Source of the DNA: JAUNBN01 sp036645935
Lineage (GTDB): Bacteria > Bacillota > Clostridia > Oscillospirales > Ruminococcaceae
Direction: 5' to 3'
Length of the DNA stretch: 64,000 nt
Assembly (NCBI GenBank): GCA_036645935.1
Contig: JAVXNE010000009.1
Location: forward strand, 42,567 to 106,566
A program made the position numbers and the translations under genes. Under the pieces are notes generated by a model. It did no database searches. It was not told the origin of the DNA and worked only from the letters and a program-made list of their open reading frames with translations. Positions 59,600-64,000 of the stretch are shown here, piece by piece. The first letter of the stretch is position 1. The number at the start of each line of letters is the position of its first letter.

Positions 59600-60034
59600 T
59601 TTTATTTTTTCACTCTCTCATGCTTTTTTGCAGCGCATTCCAGAAACACAACACCTTCGCAGTGCATCTGGAGTTTCCAACACAAGAATTCTGTGATATG
59701 TGAACTTTCACGTTTCAGCCGAATGTCCGAAACATCTTGCCCGCTTTTATTTTTTCACTCTCCCATGCTTTTTTGCAGCGCATTCCGGAAACACAACACC
59801 TTCGCAGTGCATCTGGAGTCTCCAACACAAGAGTTCTGCGATACGTGAACTTTCACGTTTCAGCCGAATGTCCGAAACATCTTGCCCGCTTTTATTTTTT
59901 CACTCTCTCATGCTTTTTTGCAGCGCATTCCGGAAACACAACACCTTCGCAGGGCAGCTGGAGTTTCCAACTGGAAAATCTCTCGTACTGCGTGGATTTT
60001 TAAAGTTTCAGCACACTGTTCAAAACAAATCCAC
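59600..60034. repeat. Three tandem copies of a 145-bp non-coding repeat
   Basis: Copies begin at 59600, 59745 and 59890 with TTTTATTTTTTCACTCTC. The first two are nearly identical over 145 bp; the third matches for about 80 bp (through GCTGGAGTTTCCAAC) and then diverges. Shared parts include GCATTCCGGAAACACAACAC and CGTGAACTTTCACG (a small hairpin). The period is not a multiple of 3 and the copies are open in all plus frames by composition only, so they are not coding. Confidence 0.9.
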
Positions 60035-60041
60035 TTCATAG

Positions 60042-60089
60042 AAAAATCCCGCACTTAATGGTTTACTCTCCATTAATCACGGGATTTTA
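60042..60089. terminator. Bidirectional terminator downstream of the pseudokinase
   Basis: AAAATCCCG (60043-60051) with CTTAATGG pairs with CCATTAATCACGGGATTTT (60070-60088). Tracts at both ends allow either direction. It lies 140 bp after the pseudokinase stop (minus) and after the 145-bp repeats (plus). Confidence 0.8.
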
Positions 60090-60228
60090 TGATTTATTTA
60101 ATCGTGCTAAAAAAGCTAACCGTTATCTTTGCTATAATTTATTCACTGCCTACGAAACGCAATCTCCATGCCTTAATTTTACTTTGAACTTGCAGCTTGC
60201 GATACTCACCGCGATTGAGCCATCGCCG

Positions 60229-61893
60229 TTACGCCGGTGGCGGCGTTTCTCCGTCAATTGTCGCGCCGTCAAACGCGCTCACCGCAACCGTTATCGTGAC
60301 TGTCTGTGTCTCGGGATTTATCCCGACGCCCTTTTGAATGCTCTGCTTGAATATTATTCCCGCCGCGAACATATCTGTCTTTTCCTTTGCGACGACGTAT
60401 TTTATTCCCGCTTCCTTGAGCTTTGCCTCGGCATTTGCCTGTGAGTACCCGACGACTTCAATCATTTTGGTGCTCTTCTCGCTCTTGTTAACATAGAGTA
60501 TGATTGTGTCTCCGTTTTTAGCTACCGCTCCCGCATCGGGTTTTTGGCTCACAATCACGTTGTCTTCAACGCTGTTTTGCGCGACATATTCATATTCATA
60601 CTTGAAATTGTCACGATCGTACATTATCTCGGCGAGCTTCTTGTTCGTGTAATCAGGGATTGTGAGCGTCGGCACCGGAATCACGTCTGGCTGGGTATCA
60701 AACTCGGCAAGCAGTTCTTTCCCCACAAAAAACATTCCGATTAGCACCGCAAGCACCGCGACAATGACAATCGCAATGCGTATACCGCGGCCATCTTTTT
60801 CTTGCTCTTCGTTTACATCGCGATTTCGATTTTTTGAGTTTTTCGGTTTTGCCTTTATAGCCGTTTTTTTCGTTTTTGCCGTTGATACGGCGATCATGCG
60901 CGGTTCCATCTCGCGTGTGGAATCGTCTGCAAACCGGTCATTAAACATGTCCTTGAAGTCCTTTGCGGTGCGAGTTCGCTCATTCATGTTGACGAGCATC
61001 GCGAGCATGATAGCGCGGGACGCATATTGAGGAATTGCATTGTTGAGCGCAATCGGCGCTTCAAGAGTGTCGTAGCTCTTCCTCTGTTCGGCGTCCTGCG
61101 GCGTTGTGCCAGTGAGGCAGCGATAAAATGTGGCGGCTATCCCGTAGACGTCGGTTTGCGTGTTCTGCCACGATGTTGTGGAATACTGTTCCGGGGCAGA
61201 GTATCCGCTTTGCATCTTGGCCGCAACCTCTGTGTCTTTGGTTCGGACAGATGAGGTTGCAAAGCCTCCGAGCTTAACGTCTCCGTTCCGGTTCACATAA
61301 ATCGTGTCCGGTGATACGCCTCTGTGTATCAGGTTGACGGAATGTATGGCATCAATGGCGTCGAGCACAGGTGAGAGCAGCGTCATGCATTTTTCAAACG
61401 CTATAGTGCCTCCAGAGAGGGATAAGAATTCCTTTAGCGTGACGCCGTTTTCAAATCTCTCAAGCACGGCGTAGGCAGTGCCATTAGCTTCAAGAAAATC
61501 AAGCGTGTTGACAAGCGACCGCTCATTTTTAAGTTTTCTCAAATTTCGGTAAAGCTCGCAGAAATCCACAAGCGCAGTTTTATAGTGCAACTCTGCTCCA
61601 TATTTGGGATGTAGCACAAAATCGTCCGGGCCACGCATGCAACCGTTCCGCGGCAAAAACTCACACAACTCGACGACTGCTTTTTCGACGCAATCGTAAG
61701 CGACATATCTCACGGAATCCCCATTATCATTCAGCTTGCGCCCTACAACATATCGATTGGCAAGTCGGTATCCAATAGGCAGGCAGAGTGCCGGGTTGCG
61801 TTGTGTTCCGTTATATCCGCATTTCGGACAGGCGCTCGCCCCGGCAGGAACGACGTTCATGCAGCTCATACACAGCTTATGCTCGTTGGACAT
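60229..61893 (-). CDS. PASTA-domain kinase-like protein, probably a pseudokinase
   Basis: A 554-residue protein: N-terminal zinc ribbon (C8, C11, C22, C25), a kinase fold (about 40-320), a basic linker, one membrane helix (371-391) and two extracellular PASTA repeats (about 408-540). The fold is clear from GYSAPEQY and DVYGIAATFYRCLTG, but key residues are gone: no glycine-rich loop (LNDNGDS), cysteine where the VAIK lysine should be (VVELCEF), HRG for HRD (190-192) and GGF for DFG (209-211). PASTA repeats sense peptidoglycan. It is likely a non-catalytic envelope sensor or scaffold. Confidence 0.88.
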   Translation of the reverse strand: MSNEHKLCMSCMNVVPAGASACPKCGYNGTQRNPALCLPIGYRLANRYVVGRKLNDNGDSVRYVAYDCVEKAVVELCEFLPRNGCMRGPDDFVLHPKYGAELHYKTALVDFCELYRNLRKLKNERSLVNTLDFLEANGTAYAVLERFENGVTLKEFLSLSGGTIAFEKCMTLLSPVLDAIDAIHSVNLIHRGVSPDTIYVNRNGDVKLGGFATSSVRTKDTEVAAKMQSGYSAPEQYSTTSWQNTQTDVYGIAATFYRCLTGTTPQDAEQRKSYDTLEAPIALNNAIPQYASRAIMLAMLVNMNERTRTAKDFKDMFNDRFADDSTREMEPRMIAVSTAKTKKTAIKAKPKNSKNRNRDVNEEQEKDGRGIRIAIVIVAVLAVLIGMFFVGKELLAEFDTQPDVIPVPTLTIPDYTNKKLAEIMYDRDNFKYEYEYVAQNSVEDNVIVSQKPDAGAVAKNGDTIILYVNKSEKSTKMIEVVGYSQANAEAKLKEAGIKYVVAKEKTDMFAAGIIFKQSIQKGVGINPETQTVTITVAVSAFDGATIDGETPPPA

Positions 61894-62060
61894 TAACTCA
61901 CCTCTGATGAAACTTATGCAATATAAAATTGCTCTGTATTATAATACAGTTTTTTCTCGAATCTTTCAAGTGAAAAGGCTATATGCATTTTATATAGCGC
62001 TAACACACGTTTTCTGTTATACTAATCTCAAAGAAAAAAATTATTTCGGAGAGACATATA

Positions 62061-63317
62061 ATGGGCGATAAGTGCAAAGGCCTGTTCACTCGCAGGGTGC
62101 AGGCAAATATACTGACTGGTATCATCATCGCATTGTCATACGTTCTGTTGCAAAATTTCAGCTCAGTTCGTCTTTTTCTCGGAAAATTTTACGCGATAAT
62201 CTCGCCGATCGTGGCTGGGCTTATCCTCGCGTACCTGCTCAATATGATAATGGCGCCACTTGAGAAAAATGTGCTTAAGTTCGTTAAAAAATCAAGCATA
62301 AAGCGTGCACTTTCACTTTCGCTGACAGTGATCATCGCGCTGGTAATAATTGCGGGAATGCTCTTTGCCATCATTCCTCAAACCATAACAAGCGTCGGTT
62401 CACTGTTCGTCTCCGTGCAGCGTTTTCTCGCCGACAACAAGACCGAACTGATGCAGCTCGCGGCTCGCTTCAATTTAGAGGAGATTGCAAATATCATATA
62501 CGGATCGTGGAACGATATTTTTGAACTCGCCAAAGACTGGGGCGTCACTGCCCTTCCCGGCGTTCTCAGCGCGACCAAGCGGGTCGGAAACGGATTTTTC
62601 AACGGCGTCATGGCACTATTCATCGCAATATATTTGCTCGCAGACAAAGAGCGTCTGTGCCGCCATTCGAGAATTGTCGTGCGCGCGCTCGCGAGCGACT
62701 CGGTTTATGACCGCACGATGCTTGCCGCAAGCCGAAGCCACCATATTTTCAGCGGATTTATAAGCGGAAAGCTACTCGACTCGCTCATCGTCGGAGTAAT
62801 CTGCTTTATTGTCATGATTATCTTCAACTGGCCGTTTGCAGTGCTCATCTCGGTTGTAATTGGAGTCACCAATATCATTCCTACATTTGGTCCCTTCATT
62901 GGCGCAATTCCAAGCATGTTGATAATCGCTATCGAAAACCCGATTCAAGCGGTCTACTTTGCGATTTTCATCTTTATCCTCCAGCAGATCGACGGAAATC
63001 TGCTCGGGCCCCTCATTCTCGGCGACAGCACTGGCCTCTCGGCATTCTGGGTGATGATTGCGATAGTGCTGTTCGGTGCGCTTTGGGGAATTACAGGAAT
63101 GATTGTCGGCGTGCCGCTCGTGGCAATTGTCTATGTTTTTGCAGCGGAGTTTATCGGCACCAAACTGAAAATGAGGGGAATCGATATCGATTCCATTCAG
63201 TGCCCTGTTCCCGCTGCCTCATCTCCCACAAATGACAGTAATTCCAAGTCGTTCATCTCGCGCATAACGTCATCCTTCAGAAAAAAAGGTGACGATGATC
63301 AGAAGGATCAAAAATAG
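62061..63317 (+). CDS. AI-2E family transporter
   Basis: A 418-residue polytopic membrane protein with about seven helices and the conserved GVTNIIPTFGPFIGAIPS region and a DGNLLGPLILGDSTGLSA motif. The family (PF01594 type) includes TqsA, and sodium/proton antiporters. It has a charged C-terminal tail (SFRKKGDDDQKDQK). TTTCGGAGAG precedes the ATG. The name suggests autoinducer-2 traffic, and luxS is in the window, but they are 51 kb apart and many members move ions. Confidence 0.9.
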   Translation: MGDKCKGLFTRRVQANILTGIIIALSYVLLQNFSSVRLFLGKFYAIISPIVAGLILAYLLNMIMAPLEKNVLKFVKKSSIKRALSLSLTVIIALVIIAGMLFAIIPQTITSVGSLFVSVQRFLADNKTELMQLAARFNLEEIANIIYGSWNDIFELAKDWGVTALPGVLSATKRVGNGFFNGVMALFIAIYLLADKERLCRHSRIVVRALASDSVYDRTMLAASRSHHIFSGFISGKLLDSLIVGVICFIVMIIFNWPFAVLISVVIGVTNIIPTFGPFIGAIPSMLIIAIENPIQAVYFAIFIFILQQIDGNLLGPLILGDSTGLSAFWVMIAIVLFGALWGITGMIVGVPLVAIVYVFAAEFIGTKLKMRGIDIDSIQCPVPAASSPTNDSNSKSFISRITSSFRKKGDDDQKDQK

Positions 63318-63329
63318 ATACAGAGGCTT

Positions 63330-63361
63330 AAAAAGCATCTTCCGAACGTTTTCTGCTTTTA
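63330..63361 (+). terminator. Terminator after the AI-2E gene
   Basis: AAAAGCA (63331-63337) pairs with TGCTTTT (63354-63360), followed by AAC; weak to moderate stem. It lies 13 bp after the stop. Confidence 0.55.
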
Positions 63362-63887
63362 ACATGATGACGTCCTCTGCCTCACATCATGCTAATCGAT
63401 ACTCTTTCTTTGCGTGCACCAGGCGCACTTTTTAAAGAAACGACTTGTAATCTCGAATAGCGCAACCGGAAGTCATGGCATCCGTCCTGCCCACGGTTTT
63501 GGTTTGGATCCAACTTCGCGCACATCTTTTCAAGTATTGGCAATTTCGGGATTTTCACCGCGCAATTATAAGCAATGTTCACTTGAAACCATCAAGCACA
63601 GCTGCTACACGGAGCAAATACATTTTTTGTTTATCTATGTACAGTATCCGAATGGTTTTCGGCAAAAATCTATGCGGGTTTCAAATGGCCATAGCGATGT
63701 CTTTTGAAATGCAAAGGACATCGCGTTCGCGCATGTCTCATAGATATGATTGTCTGCGCATTTTAACCCTTCGTTCGCACTGATAACACAATTTCGTTCG
63801 CAATCTGAATTATTCAGCAAACATCGGATAATAGCACCCTAAGCTTTTGAAGTTATCGTTCTCGAAGCAATTTACCGGAAATAAAAA
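63362..63887. other. Gene-free stretch before the insertion sequence
   Basis: About 525 bp without a supported gene. Its last part (63745-63835) resembles 40868-40950 between rex and feoB, suggesting a shared degraded element. Confidence 0.45.
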
Positions 63888-63918
63888 CCGGGAGTCACTC
63901 TATGAAGTGACCCCCAAA
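63888..63918 (-). terminator. Hairpin at the end of the IS3-family element
   Basis: GGGAGTCACT (63891-63900) pairs with AGTGACCCCC (63907-63915 region) with one G-U, and the minus strand continues GGTTTTTATT. It probably ends transcription out of the transposase gene and overlaps the element's inverted-repeat end. Confidence 0.6.
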
Positions 63919-64000
63919 AGTTTGACAAATAATTAAATTAAGCGACGGAGAGGGCGTGTTGTCTGCGAATAGCAGGCGGCAAGCCCTTTAGCTTTGCCTT
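63908..64000 (-). mobile_element. End of an IS3-family insertion sequence (partial)
   Basis: From 63908, TGACCCCCAAAAGTTTGACA matches the type of terminal inverted repeat I recall for IS3/IS150-group elements. The rest of the element, including the other end, lies beyond the right edge. A target duplication cannot be checked. The exact outer base is uncertain because a hairpin spans the edge. Confidence 0.7.
63938..64000 (-). CDS. IS3-family transposase, C-terminal end (partial)
   Basis: The minus strand reads 20 residues, KAKLKGLPPAIRRQHALSV plus A, and then TAA at 63938. This is the usual end of IS3-group OrfB transposases (RIKAKLKGLSPVEYR-like). The DDE catalytic part lies off the window. 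Confidence 0.75.
   Translation of the reverse strand, partial: KAKLKGLPPAIRRQHALSVA

Noticed and set aside
59331..60041. Several overlapping plus-strand frames of 85-121 codons with similar Phe/His-rich peptides
   Set aside because: They come from the 145-bp tandem repeats being open in more than one frame. The repeat period breaks the frame between copies and there is no ribosome site.
62061..63317. A LuxS/AI-2E autoinducer circuit
   Set aside because: luxS and the AI-2E-family gene are 51 kb apart with no shared signal, and many members of the transporter family move ions. No circuit can be claimed.
1..64000. CRISPR arrays, tRNA and rRNA genes
   Set aside because: No array of short regularly spaced repeats, no cloverleaf-like GTTC-containing sequence and no rRNA stretch was recognised anywhere in the window.

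Overview
The window looks like chromosomal DNA of an anaerobic, Gram-positive-type bacterium of the class Clostridia (phylum Bacillota). The evidence is the family mix: TepA, a SpoIIIE/FtsK translocase, DacF, MtaB, a radical SAM DUF512 protein next to Der and PlsY, DUF6514, DUF5685, a FeoA/FeoB pair, Rex, and a kinase-like protein with PASTA repeats. Metabolism appears fermentative and iron-sulfur rich (molybdenum hydroxylase, rubredoxin-type flavoprotein, HypB, Rex). No tRNA, rRNA or CRISPR array was recognised. Genus cannot be fixed from the sequence.

1-10.4 kb, plus strand: the C-terminal third of a molybdenum hydroxylase (xanthine dehydrogenase/aldehyde oxidoreductase family) is followed by a nine-to-ten gene cluster. 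It encodes a dicluster/CCG electron-transfer protein, a small zinc-ribbon redox protein, a methyltransferase, a C-GCAxxG-C-C protein, a MobA-like nucleotidyltransferase fused to an HD domain, a cysteine-desulfurase-like enzyme, an unknown 97-residue protein, a radical SAM protein, a phenylacetate-CoA-ligase-like adenylating enzyme and a ModE-like regulator. From memory this matches the Desulfovibrio DVU_1551-DVU_1559 neighbourhood, whose radical SAM protein and methyltransferase have been called TrsS and TrsM. The chemistry of that system is, to my knowledge, not established. It is the best candidate here for an undescribed system; a maturation pathway for a modified or sulfurated molybdenum cofactor or product is the working inference.

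10.7-20.2 kb: luxS (minus), a Leloir galactose cluster galK-galT-galE (plus), a cyclase-family hydrolase with a rubredoxin-tailed flavin reductase (minus) beside a decayed second cyclase copy, a small possible membrane protein, and pgsA. About 1 kb of apparently gene-free DNA follows. 20.2-36.6 kb, mostly minus: hypB, DUF6514, rmuC, der-plsY with a DUF512 radical SAM protein, rpmF, a P-loop protein, pgi, dacF, mtaB (plus), then uppP-ftsK-MBL hydrolase-DUF3006 and tepA. The ftsK/MBL junction carries a 48-bp tandem duplication that copies the overlapping stop/start.

36.7-53.1 kb: acn-icd-rex operon with a good promoter; feoA-feoB behind a promoter whose -10 is buried in an operator-like palindrome; polysaccharide deacetylase; DUF5685, a J-domain protein without HPD, a membrane protein and glmS; the potABCD polyamine importer (minus). 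53.4-64 kb: queT and prfB (minus), a RING-like/DUF2628 membrane protein, galU, rpsF-ssb-rpsR (S18 with an unusual disordered N-terminal extension), a three-copy 145-bp tandem repeat, a PASTA pseudokinase, an AI-2E-family transporter, and the edge of an IS3-family insertion sequence that runs off the window.

Family calls come from motifs and recalled family knowledge, without any database search. Starts were chosen from ribosome-binding sites where stated.
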